This document shows, piece after piece, positions 16,060 through 24,903 of a DNA stretch of 64,000 nucleotides; position 1 is the stretch's first letter; every line of letters starts with the position of its first letter. The notes beneath the pieces are model-generated. The model saw only the letters and a program-made list of their open reading frames with translations, had not been told where the DNA came from and did not search any database. The position numbers and the translations under genes are program-made. This DNA comes from Caloramator quimbayensis (GTDB lineage Bacteria; Bacillota; Clostridia; Clostridiales; Caloramatoraceae): assembly GCF_900167605.1 (NCBI RefSeq), contig NZ_FUYH01000005.1, positions 62,001 to 126,000 on the forward strand, in the 5' to 3' direction.

Positions 16060-18228
16060 TTGAATACTGAACCTAAAACAAACATTACAGTAAAAAAGAG
16101 AATAGTTTTAATTCTTCTTGTTGTGTTTTTTATTCAGACGATTATCGTTGGAAGATATGCTTATGTACAGATTATATGGTCACCGCAGCTTCAAAAATGG
16201 GCGGTTGAGCAATGGACTAATGATATTAGAATTTCAGCAAGAAGGGGAAATATCCTTGATAGGAATGGCAATCCACTCGCAGTAAGCGGCAATGTTGAAA
16301 GAGTAGATGCTTTTTTGAAGGATATTAATGATAAGGAAAAAAGTAAGAAAATAACCAAGGAAGAGATAGCTGAAAAGCTATCTCCTATTTTGAATATGAG
16401 CAAGGAAAGTATACTTTCAAAGCTCAATAAAAGGATGTCTAATGGAGCTCCTGTTGCCTGCGTTACCATTGCAAGAAGAATAGAAAAAGAACAGGGGAAT
16501 AAAATTAGAGAGCTGAAACTTCCGGGGATTATTGTTTCTGAAGATACAAAACGCTACTATCCAAATGGTAATTTTCTATCTCAGGTTCTCGGAAGCACTA
16601 ATATCGATGGTGATGGGCGTTCGGGAATCGAACTGCAGTATAATAATGATTTAAAGGGAGTAGAAGGCAGATACATGGGAGAAACTGATGCCTATCATAG
16701 GGAGCTGCCATATAAAATAGCAAACTATTATCCCCCTAAAAATGGGAATGATGTAGTTCTGACTATTGATCAATATCTTCAGTATTACACAGAAAAAGCT
16801 TTAGAAAGAGGTCTTGCTGAATATAAAGCAAAACAGGTATCGGCTATTATTATGGATCCTAAAACCGGTGAAATATTAGCTATGGCTTCAAAACCAGATT
16901 TTGATCCTAATAATCCAGTTAAAGGTTCCGTTGAAGAGTCAGTAAAATTATGGAAAAACAGAACTGTTAATTACAACTTTGAACCGGGTTCCATACTTAA
17001 AGTAATAACTGCGGCAGCAGCTATAAATGAAAATTTAGTAAGCGACTCCGACAGATTTGTTTGTAATGGTTCTTATAAAGTTGCCGATAGAATTATTCAT
17101 TGTTGGAGAAGACAAGGACATGGTGTTCAAACTTTCCAGCAAATACTTCAGAATTCTTGCAACGTAGGTTTCATGATTCTCGGAGAGAGAATCGGAAAGG
17201 ATAGGCTTTATAAGTATTATAATGCTTTTGGGCTTGGAAAGAAAACAAATATCGATCTTCCAGGAGAAGAAAAAGGTATAATAAGGCCCATTGAAAAAGT
17301 TGGGAAAGTAGAACTTGCAACTGAAGCATTTGGTCAGGGTATATCAGTAACGAGCATACAATACTTAGCAGCTTTTGCTGCAGTTGCAAACGATGGCAAA
17401 TTAATGGAACCTCATATCGTAAAAAAGATTTTAAATACTGATGAAAATGGAAATACTTCAGTAATAAAGGAAATTCAGCCAAAAGTTGTGAGACAGGCGA
17501 TATCTGTTCAATCAGCCAAAAAACTTCGAGAAATACTCGAAAGCGTTGTAACCTATGGAGCTGCAAAAAGAGCTTATATTGAAGGGTATCATATAGGTGG
17601 AAAAACAGGAACTGCTCAGGTAGTTGAAAACGGCCATTATGCACAAGGAAAGTATATTTCATCCTTTGCAGCGATGGCACCAGCGAACGACCCAAGATTT
17701 GTAATGATTCTTTCTATAGATGAACCAGATCCGTCTAATTATTATTCAGGAAGTACTGCAGCACCCCTTGCAAAAACTCTATTTGAAGATATATTCAGAT
17801 ATTATGATATGCAGCCGGATACAGGCAAAGATTCTTCTCCAAAAGTAGTCAGAGAAGTTGTAATACCTGAGGTTAGAGGATTAAATGTTGAGGAAGCGGG
17901 TCTAATACTTAAGAAAAATAAAATCGATTATGAAATAGAAGGGAATGGAAATATTATTTATGATATGAGTCCTAAGCCGGGTATAAGCGTTATTGAAAAC
18001 ACTAAAATAACATTATATCTTGGCGTTGAAAAGAATAATAATGCTATGGTTGCAGTACCAGATTTTAAAGGTATGACTAAAAAAGAGATAGACGATTTGG
18101 CAAAGTCATTAGAACTTAATATTTCATTTATGGGCGATGGAATAGGTGCTTCTCAGGATATTTCACCAAAAACAGAGGTGAAAAAGGGTACTTTGATAAA
18201 AATAATTCTGGAGCAGCCTGAGGATTGA
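16060..18228 (+). CDS. spoVD: Class B penicillin-binding protein with two PASTA domains (SpoVD/FtsI family)
   Basis: 722 residues from TTG 16060 (AGGAGGG upstream). An N-terminal membrane anchor (about 12-32) precedes the PBP dimerisation domain with RRGNILDRNGNPLA, then a transpeptidase domain with the S-x-x-K serine in EPGSILK, the SCN motif (QNSCNVG) and KTGTAQ. Two C-terminal PASTA units follow (about residues 603-660 and 665-722). It cross-links peptidoglycan for division septa or the spore cortex. Clostridial copies at this site are usually called SpoVD; being the only class B PBP here it could serve as FtsI. Confidence 0.9.
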   Translation: MNTEPKTNITVKKRIVLILLVVFFIQTIIVGRYAYVQIIWSPQLQKWAVEQWTNDIRISARRGNILDRNGNPLAVSGNVERVDAFLKDINDKEKSKKITKEEIAEKLSPILNMSKESILSKLNKRMSNGAPVACVTIARRIEKEQGNKIRELKLPGIIVSEDTKRYYPNGNFLSQVLGSTNIDGDGRSGIELQYNNDLKGVEGRYMGETDAYHRELPYKIANYYPPKNGNDVVLTIDQYLQYYTEKALERGLAEYKAKQVSAIIMDPKTGEILAMASKPDFDPNNPVKGSVEESVKLWKNRTVNYNFEPGSILKVITAAAAINENLVSDSDRFVCNGSYKVADRIIHCWRRQGHGVQTFQQILQNSCNVGFMILGERIGKDRLYKYYNAFGLGKKTNIDLPGEEKGIIRPIEKVGKVELATEAFGQGISVTSIQYLAAFAAVANDGKLMEPHIVKKILNTDENGNTSVIKEIQPKVVRQAISVQSAKKLREILESVVTYGAAKRAYIEGYHIGGKTGTAQVVENGHYAQGKYISSFAAMAPANDPRFVMILSIDEPDPSNYYSGSTAAPLAKTLFEDIFRYYDMQPDTGKDSSPKVVREVVIPEVRGLNVEEAGLILKKNKIDYEIEGNGNIIYDMSPKPGISVIENTKITLYLGVEKNNNAMVAVPDFKGMTKKEIDDLAKSLELNISFMGDGIGASQDISPKTEVKKGTLIKIILEQPED

Positions 18229-18231
18229 TGC

Positions 18232-18262
18232 TAGCACAATATGGTTTTTCCATATTGTGCTA
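18232..18262 (+). other. Strong intercistronic hairpin between the PBP gene and murE
   Basis: Perfect 13-bp inverted repeat (TAGCACAATATGG / CCATATTGTGCTA) with a five-T loop, beginning 4 bases after the PBP stop and ending 21 bases before murE. No T-run follows, so it is probably a processing or stability element, or a weak attenuator, rather than a full terminator. Confidence 0.65.
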
Positions 18263-18282
18263 TAAACATTAAGGAGGTAAAT

Positions 18283-19722
18283 ATGAAAATATCAGAGATA
18301 GTTAAAAATATCGATTATATGTCTATAATAGGTGAAGACAGAGAAATAGAATCTTTGTCATACAACACATCAAGCGTTAAACCAAATAGTATGTTTTTTT
18401 GTATAGAAGGAGTAAAAACTGACGGGCATATTTTTGCTCAAAAAGCGATAGACAGCGGAGCCAGTGCAATTGTTGTAAGCAAAGATATAGATATTAATGG
18501 AAATGCTTCTATTATAAAAGTAAAAGACACGAGGGAAGCAATGGCACTCATGTCATCTAATTTTTATGGAAAACCCTCGCAAGATATAAATATAATCGGT
18601 ATTACTGGCACTAATGGCAAAACAACATCTACATTTATGATTAAATCCATACTTGATGCCTATAACAAAAAAACTGCCCTCCTTGGGACTATTTATAATA
18701 TTATTGGAGATAAAAAGGAAGAGGCAAAAAGAACTACACCAGAGTCTATGGATCTTCAAAAAATGTTTTTTGATATGAAAAAAGAAGGGATAGAGTACTG
18801 TATTATGGAGGTATCGTCCCATTCTCTTGAACTTAAAAGAGTTTTTGACGTTAAGTTTAAAGCGGGTATATTTACAAATTTAACTCAGGATCATCTCGAT
18901 TTTCATGGAACAATGGAAAATTATTTTAATGCTAAAATGAAGCTTTTTGAATGCTGTGACATTCCTGTTATTAATGTTGATGATAAGTATGGTAAAAGAG
19001 CAGTAGATAAACTAAATAGAAAGATTATAACCTTTGGAATAGAAAATGATGCAGATGTTAAAGGACAGGATGTTATAATCAGCGAAAAAGGAACTAACTT
19101 TAAGCTTAAATATAAGGATGAATCTGTTTCAATAGGACTTCATCTGCCAGGAAAATTTAATGTTTATAATGCTCTTGGAGCAGCCGCTGCCTGCCTTGAA
19201 ATGGGAATTCCTTTGAGTGCTGTTAAAAAAGGTCTTGAAAATTTAGAGTCAGTGCCTGGAAGAAGCGAAAAGATTATATCTAAAAGAGGATTTACAGTAG
19301 TTATTGATTATGCGCATACTCCAGATGGCATAGAAAACATATTAAAAACAGCAAGGGAATACACTAAAGGAAGATTAACAACATTATTTGGATGTGGAGG
19401 AGACAGGGATAAAACAAAAAGACCTTTAATGGGCAAAGCGGCAGGAGAACTATCAGATTTTTGCATAGTAACATCTGATAACCCTCGAACTGAAGACCCT
19501 AAGTCTATAATAGAAGATATACTGCCTGGAATAGACAAAACAGGATGCGCTTATGTTATAATAGAAGATAGAAAAGAAGCAATAAAATATGCTTTAGATA
19601 ATGCTAAGGCAGGAGATGTAATAGTTATAGCTGGAAAAGGCCATGAAAGCTATCAGATATTAAAAGAAAAGACTATTCATTTTGATGAACGTGAAATCGT
19701 AAATGAGCTGCTTAATGAATAG
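18283..19722 (+). CDS. murE: UDP-N-acetylmuramoyl-tripeptide synthetase (MurE)
   Basis: 479 residues from ATG 18283 with AAGGAGG upstream; the frame is open to 18241 but that part is the preceding hairpin. MurE ligases add the third residue to UDP-MurNAc-L-Ala-D-Glu. The ATP loop GITGTNGKTTS, the YAHTPDG stretch and the specificity motif DNPRTEDP are visible. DNPR is the signature for meso-diaminopimelate addition, predicting mDAP-type peptidoglycan. It lies between spoVD and mraY; the murF gene often found next is absent here. Confidence 0.97.
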   Translation: MKISEIVKNIDYMSIIGEDREIESLSYNTSSVKPNSMFFCIEGVKTDGHIFAQKAIDSGASAIVVSKDIDINGNASIIKVKDTREAMALMSSNFYGKPSQDINIIGITGTNGKTTSTFMIKSILDAYNKKTALLGTIYNIIGDKKEEAKRTTPESMDLQKMFFDMKKEGIEYCIMEVSSHSLELKRVFDVKFKAGIFTNLTQDHLDFHGTMENYFNAKMKLFECCDIPVINVDDKYGKRAVDKLNRKIITFGIENDADVKGQDVIISEKGTNFKLKYKDESVSIGLHLPGKFNVYNALGAAAACLEMGIPLSAVKKGLENLESVPGRSEKIISKRGFTVVIDYAHTPDGIENILKTAREYTKGRLTTLFGCGGDRDKTKRPLMGKAAGELSDFCIVTSDNPRTEDPKSIIEDILPGIDKTGCAYVIIEDRKEAIKYALDNAKAGDVIVIAGKGHESYQILKEKTIHFDEREIVNELLNE

Positions 19723-19815
19723 ATTTTTATCAAAAGAAAAAACTGTCAAATTTATTATGATAATATAAAATTTTATAAAAGACTTTTATAGTTTGAAAAG
19801 ACAGGAGAGGAGAAA

Positions 19816-20775
19816 ATGCAAATAACAATTTATGCAACAATAATTTCATTCGTTATAGTACTATTAATAGGACCTATAATAATACCTGCATTAAAAAGAT
19901 TCAAATTTGGACAAAACATAAGGGATGATGGTCCTAAAAGTCATTTGAAAAAGGCTGGAACACCTACGATGGGAGGAATAATATTTATTTTAAGTATTAT
20001 TATCACAACTTTTATTGTTCAAAGGAAGATGTCAGGACCTCTCTATGTAGCACTTATAACAACCGTCGGCTATGGGTTTATTGGTTTTCTTGACGACAGC
20101 CTAAAGATTATTAAGAAAAGAAGCCTTGGCCTTAGAGCTTATCAAAAACTCATAGGTCAAATTACCTTTGCCTTTATACTATCCTATTATGCATATATTA
20201 ATAAGGATATAGGAAGCGTCATACACATTCCTTTTACAAACAGCATGGTTGATTTTGGAATATTCTATATACCTTTTATGATGTTTGTAATTGTGGGAGT
20301 TACTAATTCTGTTAATCTAACTGATGGACTTGATGGACTTGCATCAGGGGTAACATTAATAGTAAGTATATTTTTTGCTATAGTTACTTATGGACTTGGA
20401 GATAAGGATCTTTCACTCTTTTGTGGAGCTCTATCTGGAAGCCTTCTTGGGTTTTTAAAATACAACTCATATCCTGCACAGGTCTTTATGGGTGATACAG
20501 GTTCTCTTGCCTTAGGAGGAGCGATTTCAGCTTTAGCTGTATTATTAAGGATGCCTTTTATACTTGTAATTGTCGGCGGGATATATGTTGTTGAAACTTT
20601 ATCAGATATTATACAGATTATTTCTTTTAAAACCACGGGTAAGAGGGTATTTAAAATGGCTCCTCTTCATCATCATTTTGAGCAGGAAGGCTGGCATGAA
20701 ACTAAAATAGTTGCATGGTTTTGTATATTTACAGCTATATTGTGCCTGATAGGATTTTTAGCAATAAGTTTTTAG
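19816..20775 (+). CDS. mraY: Phospho-N-acetylmuramoyl-pentapeptide transferase
   Basis: 319 residues, about ten membrane helices. MraY transfers phospho-MurNAc-pentapeptide to undecaprenyl phosphate, forming lipid I. Conserved segments: KAGTPTMGG, the double aspartate in FLDDSLKI, the NLTDGLDGLASG loop, and APLHHHFE near the C-terminus. ATG 19816 has AGGAGAGGAG upstream. A 93-base gap separates it from murE; murF would be expected there but is not present. The following spoVE/ftsW gene is 10 bases away. Confidence 0.97.
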   Translation: MQITIYATIISFVIVLLIGPIIIPALKRFKFGQNIRDDGPKSHLKKAGTPTMGGIIFILSIIITTFIVQRKMSGPLYVALITTVGYGFIGFLDDSLKIIKKRSLGLRAYQKLIGQITFAFILSYYAYINKDIGSVIHIPFTNSMVDFGIFYIPFMMFVIVGVTNSVNLTDGLDGLASGVTLIVSIFFAIVTYGLGDKDLSLFCGALSGSLLGFLKYNSYPAQVFMGDTGSLALGGAISALAVLLRMPFILVIVGGIYVVETLSDIIQIISFKTTGKRVFKMAPLHHHFEQEGWHETKIVAWFCIFTAILCLIGFLAISF

Positions 20776-20785
20776 GAGGTAAACC

Positions 20786-21880
20786 ATGAATAAAAAAAGT
20801 GGCACTATTGATTTTCCACTTTTTATTGTAATATTGATATTGTTGTCGATAGGCGTGAATATGGTATTTAGTGCCAGCATGTGGGAAGATAAACAATTTT
20901 ATAATGACAGTTTCCATCATCTAAAAAAACAAATCATATGGGCTTCGTTAGGTATTGTATCAATGCTCACAGCTGCGAATATAGATTATAGAAAATTAAA
21001 AAACAAAAAATTAATTTTTTTAGGGATGATAGTAACTATTCTTCTCCTTATTATTGTATTATTTATGCCAGCAGTAAATGGAGCTAAAAGATGGATAGGA
21101 GTTGGAAGCTTGGGAATTCAGCCCTCTGAGATTGCAAAGCTTATGATTATTTTATATACTTCTGATAATATAACTCGAAAAGGAGAAAAGATAAAAAGCT
21201 TTGGCAAAGGGGTTATTCCAATATTATTAATTGCAGGGTTATTTGCTTTTTTAATATTATTGGAACCTAATATGAGTACTGCTGTAATAATCGTAACAGT
21301 AGCAATTATGCTGCTGTTTGCTGGCGGTGCTAAGATAAATCACTTAGCAGGCATTTTCATTCTTGGAATAATTGTTGCTGTGATTGGAATTAAAATTGAA
21401 CCTTATCGTATGAAAAGATTCCTTGCCTTTAGAAATCCCTGGGCCGATCCATTAGGAGACGGATATCAGGCAATACAATCCCTTTATGCTTTAGGGTCCG
21501 GTGGATTGTTAGGAGTTGGACTTGGGCAATCCCATCAGAAACTGTATTACATTCCTGAAGCTCAAAACGATTTTATTTTTTCTATTATTGCTGAAGAACT
21601 TGGATTTATTGGAGTATTATTTATTATTATATTGTTTGCTCTTTTGGTATGGAGAGGATATAGAATTGCTCTAAATTGCAAGGATAAATTTGGAAGTCTC
21701 ATTGCTACAGGGATTACATCCTTAATAGCAGTTCAATCAAGCATAAATTTTTTGGTTGTTTCGTCTTTTATGCCGATTACTGGTGTTACACTTCCACTTA
21801 TAAGTTATGGAGGTTCATCACTTTTATTTACAATGGTAGCATTAGGAATACTACTTAATATATCGAGACAGACATCGTGA
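20786..21880 (+). CDS. spoVE: SEDS-family glycosyltransferase (FtsW/SpoVE)
   Basis: 364 residues with about ten helices. SEDS proteins polymerise lipid II into glycan strands together with a class B PBP. Signature segments include WIGVGSLGIQPSEIAKL, FNPWADPLGDGYQ-type loop (here RNPWADPLGDGYQ), AQNDFIFSIIAEELG and SYGGSSLL near the end. In clostridia this position holds spoVE/ftsW; which role it plays cannot be decided from sequence. Its likely partner is the PASTA-containing PBP upstream. murD, often located just before it, is missing. Confidence 0.93.
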   Translation: MNKKSGTIDFPLFIVILILLSIGVNMVFSASMWEDKQFYNDSFHHLKKQIIWASLGIVSMLTAANIDYRKLKNKKLIFLGMIVTILLLIIVLFMPAVNGAKRWIGVGSLGIQPSEIAKLMIILYTSDNITRKGEKIKSFGKGVIPILLIAGLFAFLILLEPNMSTAVIIVTVAIMLLFAGGAKINHLAGIFILGIIVAVIGIKIEPYRMKRFLAFRNPWADPLGDGYQAIQSLYALGSGGLLGVGLGQSHQKLYYIPEAQNDFIFSIIAEELGFIGVLFIIILFALLVWRGYRIALNCKDKFGSLIATGITSLIAVQSSINFLVVSSFMPITGVTLPLISYGGSSLLFTMVALGILLNISRQTS

Positions 21881-21896
21881 AATGGAGTTGAGTTGT

Positions 21897-22997
21897 ATGA
21901 GAGTTATTATATCAGGTGGAGGAACAGGAGGACATATATATCCAGGAGTAGCTGTTGCAAAAAAGATAAAAGAAAAATATTCAGAATGTGAAATATTGTT
22001 CATTGGCAGCGAGAATGGACTTGAAAAAAAGTTAGTTCCTAAGGAAGGTTTTGAAATAAAATTAATTAGTGTAGAGGGATTAAATAAAAAAATTACTCTA
22101 AAAACACCTTCAGCTGTTATAAAAGCCTTTAAAGGATATTTTCAGGCATCAAATATCATAAAAGGATTTAAACCTGATATTGTGATTGGAACTGGAGGAT
22201 ATGTATGCGGACCAGTAGTTCTTTCTGCAGCATTGAAGGGAATTCCGACAATAATCCATGAACAAAATGCTTTCCCAGGAATGACGAACAAGATTTTGTC
22301 ACATTTTACTTCAAAAATAGCTATAACTTTTAAAGAATCTGAAAAATATTTTCCTAAGAACAAGGTGGTATTTACAGGAAACCCTATAAGGAGTCAGATA
22401 TTAAATACTAATAAAACCAAATCGAGAGGTATATGGAATTTTGATAATAATAAACCTTTAATTCTTGTAGTTGGTGGCAGCAGAGGTGCAAAAAACATAA
22501 ACAATGCAGTATCTGAAATAATACCATCCCTTATACAGAATAACATACAGCTTTTGTTTGTTACAGGGGAGCAGCAATATGATGAAATAGTTAGAAAGCT
22601 AAACTATAAAAAGAGCGATAAAAGATTTAGAGGAATTGTTATAGAACCTTATATTTTTAATATGCAGGATGCCCTTGGCGCTTGTGATATAATAATAAGC
22701 AGGGCAGGTGCTACGATTCTATCAGAGATAACTGCTCTTGGAATACCTGCGATTCTTATACCTTCACCTTATGTTGCAAATAACCATCAGGAATATAACG
22801 CTATGTCCCTTGAACAGAATGGGGCTGCAGTTGTAATAAAAGAAAATCAGTTAAAAAGTGACATATTTAAAGATCAGATATTAAACCTTGTTAATAATAA
22901 AGAGATGTTAAAAAAGATGTCACAAAATTCATCAAAACTTGCTGTAATAGATGCATCAGAAAAGATATGTAAAATAATTGAAGAATTGATAAAGTAA
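21897..22997 (+). CDS. murG: UDP-GlcNAc:lipid I N-acetylglucosaminyltransferase
   Basis: 366 residues from ATG 21897, chosen since MRVIISGGGTGGHIYPG is the normal start and GGAG sits at proper distance; an ATG at 21882 is also in frame. MurG makes lipid II at the inner face of the membrane. The glycine-rich loop GGGTGGHIYP, HEQNAFPG, GGSRGAKNIN and the nucleotide-sugar site region SRAGATILSEI are seen. It follows spoVE by 16 bases. A hairpin lies between it and ftsQ. Confidence 0.97.
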   Translation: MRVIISGGGTGGHIYPGVAVAKKIKEKYSECEILFIGSENGLEKKLVPKEGFEIKLISVEGLNKKITLKTPSAVIKAFKGYFQASNIIKGFKPDIVIGTGGYVCGPVVLSAALKGIPTIIHEQNAFPGMTNKILSHFTSKIAITFKESEKYFPKNKVVFTGNPIRSQILNTNKTKSRGIWNFDNNKPLILVVGGSRGAKNINNAVSEIIPSLIQNNIQLLFVTGEQQYDEIVRKLNYKKSDKRFRGIVIEPYIFNMQDALGACDIIISRAGATILSEITALGIPAILIPSPYVANNHQEYNAMSLEQNGAAVVIKENQLKSDIFKDQILNLVNNKEMLKKMSQNSSKLAVIDASEKICKIIEELIK

Positions 22998-23003
22998 TTT
23001 TCA

Positions 23004-23049
23004 ACCTCCTCAATTTAGAAAATAAAAGATAAAATAGAGGAGGTTTTAT
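23004..23049 (+). terminator. Possible attenuator hairpin between murG and ftsQ
   Basis: 9-bp inverted repeat AACCTCCTC / GAGGAGGTT around a 25-base A-rich loop, followed by TTAT. The right arm looks like a ribosome site but is 24 bases from the ftsQ start, which has its own AAAGAGG. It may lower transcription into ftsQ. Confidence 0.45.
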
Positions 23050-23069
23050 AAAATAAAGAGGTAGATTAT

Positions 23070-23816
23070 ATGGTTAAGGAAAAAATTGAAAAGAAAATAA
23101 GAAAAAGAAAATTATTTTTAAAGCTTTGTTTTTTATTAATTTTTTTAGTACTTTTTTTATCTGTAATATTAAAATCAGACTATTTTTTAATTAACAATAT
23201 AGTTGTAAAAAACAATAAGTTTATAAAAAGAGAAGAAATAATAGCTCTCTGTGAAGCTAAGAATCAAAATATATTTTTGGCAGATAAAAATAAAATGATA
23301 GATAAAATAGAAAACAACCCTTATGTAGAAAGTGTTAATATAAAAAAGAAACTTCCATCGACGATTATTATAGATGTTAAAGAGAAAAAAGTTAAGGGAA
23401 TTATAAAGTTTGAAAATACATTTATTAATTTAGATGGGGAAGGAAATATGATTCAAACTATAAATCAATTCCCCGATGGCAGCATACCTTTAATTGAAGG
23501 TATAACTGTTAAGCAATATGTTCCTAATCAAAACATCGCAGCTAATAATACAGTGCTTCAAAAGGCTTTAAAGGAAGTTTTGACTATTTGTGATTTTACT
23601 GAATGCAAAAATACATTTTGCAGCGTAAATTTAAGCAATCCATACAAAATAATATTGACAACAAAAGATGGAGTTATAATTAATATAGGAGATTGGTCAA
23701 ACTTTGACTACAAATTATCTTATGCTTTTTCAATTTTAAAGGATTCAACAGTTAAAGGCAGTAAAGGATATATTGAAATACTGCCTGAGGGAACTGCTGT
23801 ATTTAGAAGTAATTAA
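23070..23816 (+). CDS. ftsQ: FtsQ/DivIB-type cell-division protein
   Basis: 248 residues: a highly basic cytoplasmic tail, one membrane helix (about 17-35), then a POTRA domain (about 38-107) with NNIVVKNNKFIKREEI and NPYVESVNIKKKLPSTIIIDVKEK, and a C-terminal beta domain. FtsQ/DivIB stabilises the FtsL-FtsB/DivIC complex at the division site. Its position between murG and the DUF881 genes is as in other clostridia. The family is divergent, but the POTRA pattern and order make the call firm. Confidence 0.92.
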   Translation: MVKEKIEKKIRKRKLFLKLCFLLIFLVLFLSVILKSDYFLINNIVVKNNKFIKREEIIALCEAKNQNIFLADKNKMIDKIENNPYVESVNIKKKLPSTIIIDVKEKKVKGIIKFENTFINLDGEGNMIQTINQFPDGSIPLIEGITVKQYVPNQNIAANNTVLQKALKEVLTICDFTECKNTFCSVNLSNPYKIILTTKDGVIINIGDWSNFDYKLSYAFSILKDSTVKGSKGYIEILPEGTAVFRSN

Positions 23817-23829
23817 AGGAGTGGGACTC

Positions 23830-24540
23830 ATGAAAAAATTAAAATACCAGCTTACGATAGGACTTGTTTGTATTATATTAGGACTTATGATTTCCCTTCA
23901 GTTTAAATCAACATACAGTAATAGAAGCAAATATAGTTATAAGAGAATAGAAGATCTTGTTAATGAAGTTGAAACCCTCAGAAAGCAAAGGGATGACCTT
24001 TCTGCTAAGGTTAAGGAATATCAAAGTAAAGTAGATGAGATAGAAAAATCTGTTTCAAGTGAAAATGAAGTAGCAAATCAAATGAAAACAGAGCTTGATA
24101 ATCTTAGAGTGCTTTCTGGCCTTACTGATGTTGAGGGACCAGGTATAATTATGACTTTAACTCCTTCTAATGAAATAAAAAACGATGGAACTACTATGAT
24201 ATATTCAACAGATATAATTGATATAATAAATGAATTAAATGCTGCTGGTGCTGAGGCAATATCGATAAATGAACAAAGATATGTTGGAAGTACACAAATT
24301 AAGGAAGCAGGAGCAGCTATTAAAATTAACGATGAAAAATTCAGCCCTATTGAACCCTTTACAATTAAGGCTATAGGAGATCCTAAAATCCTCGAAGGGG
24401 CTTTTAAAATGCCTGGAGGAATAAAAGATAAACTTGAAGAACTTGCAGGGATAAATGTAAAAATAACTCAAGTGCAAAATATAAAAATATTAAAGTATAA
24501 TAAAAATATACAGTATAAGTTTATAAAAACAGGAAGGTGA
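23830..24540 (+). CDS. DUF881 family protein (first copy, YlxW-like)
   Basis: 236 residues from ATG 23830 with AAAGGAGTGGG upstream (the open frame to 23773 overlaps ftsQ). One N-terminal membrane helix, a coiled-coil of about 60 residues rich in Glu and Lys, then the DUF881 domain with VEGPGIIMTL, INELNAAGAEAISINEQR and IKAIGDP. Its biochemical function is unknown; genes of this family sit next to sbp and ftsA/ftsZ in many Firmicutes, hinting at a role in division or envelope. A second copy lies two genes downstream (24904). Confidence 0.9.
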   Translation: MKKLKYQLTIGLVCIILGLMISLQFKSTYSNRSKYSYKRIEDLVNEVETLRKQRDDLSAKVKEYQSKVDEIEKSVSSENEVANQMKTELDNLRVLSGLTDVEGPGIIMTLTPSNEIKNDGTTMIYSTDIIDIINELNAAGAEAISINEQRYVGSTQIKEAGAAIKINDEKFSPIEPFTIKAIGDPKILEGAFKMPGGIKDKLEELAGINVKITQVQNIKILKYNKNIQYKFIKTGR

Positions 24541-24544
24541 TAAG

Positions 24545-24901
24545 ATGATACCTTTAATTGGACTAATAATCGGCATATTGATAGGTCTTTTTCTTAAAGT
24601 TGATATTCCTGCTTCATTAACTTCCTATGTTCCCGTAGCAATACTTGCAGCATTGGATTCTGTATTTGGAGGATTGAGAGCTGCACTTGAAAATAAATTC
24701 GATTCAGAAATATTTATATCAGGTTTTTTTGGCAACATCGTTTTGGCAGCAGGATTAACGTATTTAGGGGATCAATTAAATGTTCCAATATATTTAGCAG
24801 CAGTGTTAGTATTTGGAAGCAGGCTGTTTAACAATTTCGCAATTATTAGAAGAAAACTCATCGAAAAAGGTAGAGATAGAATTATAAATAGGGAGGAATA
24901 A
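24545..24901 (+). CDS. sbp: Small basic family protein (Sbp, DUF1290)
   Basis: 118 residues, three to four membrane helices, with the family segment YVPVAILAALDSVFGGLRAA and the basic C-terminus (FAIIRRKLIEKGRDR). Function unknown; the gene is conserved between ftsQ and ftsA in Firmicutes. Here it is flanked on both sides by DUF881 genes with gaps of 4 and 2 bases, indicating co-translation. Confidence 0.9.
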   Translation: MIPLIGLIIGILIGLFLKVDIPASLTSYVPVAILAALDSVFGGLRAALENKFDSEIFISGFFGNIVLAAGLTYLGDQLNVPIYLAAVLVFGSRLFNNFAIIRRKLIEKGRDRIINREE

Positions 24902-24903
24902 GG

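Noticed and set aside
17171-17695. 174-codon minus-strand ORF within the PBP gene
   Set aside because: Shadow of the transpeptidase domain, leucine/glutamine-rich, no ribosome site.
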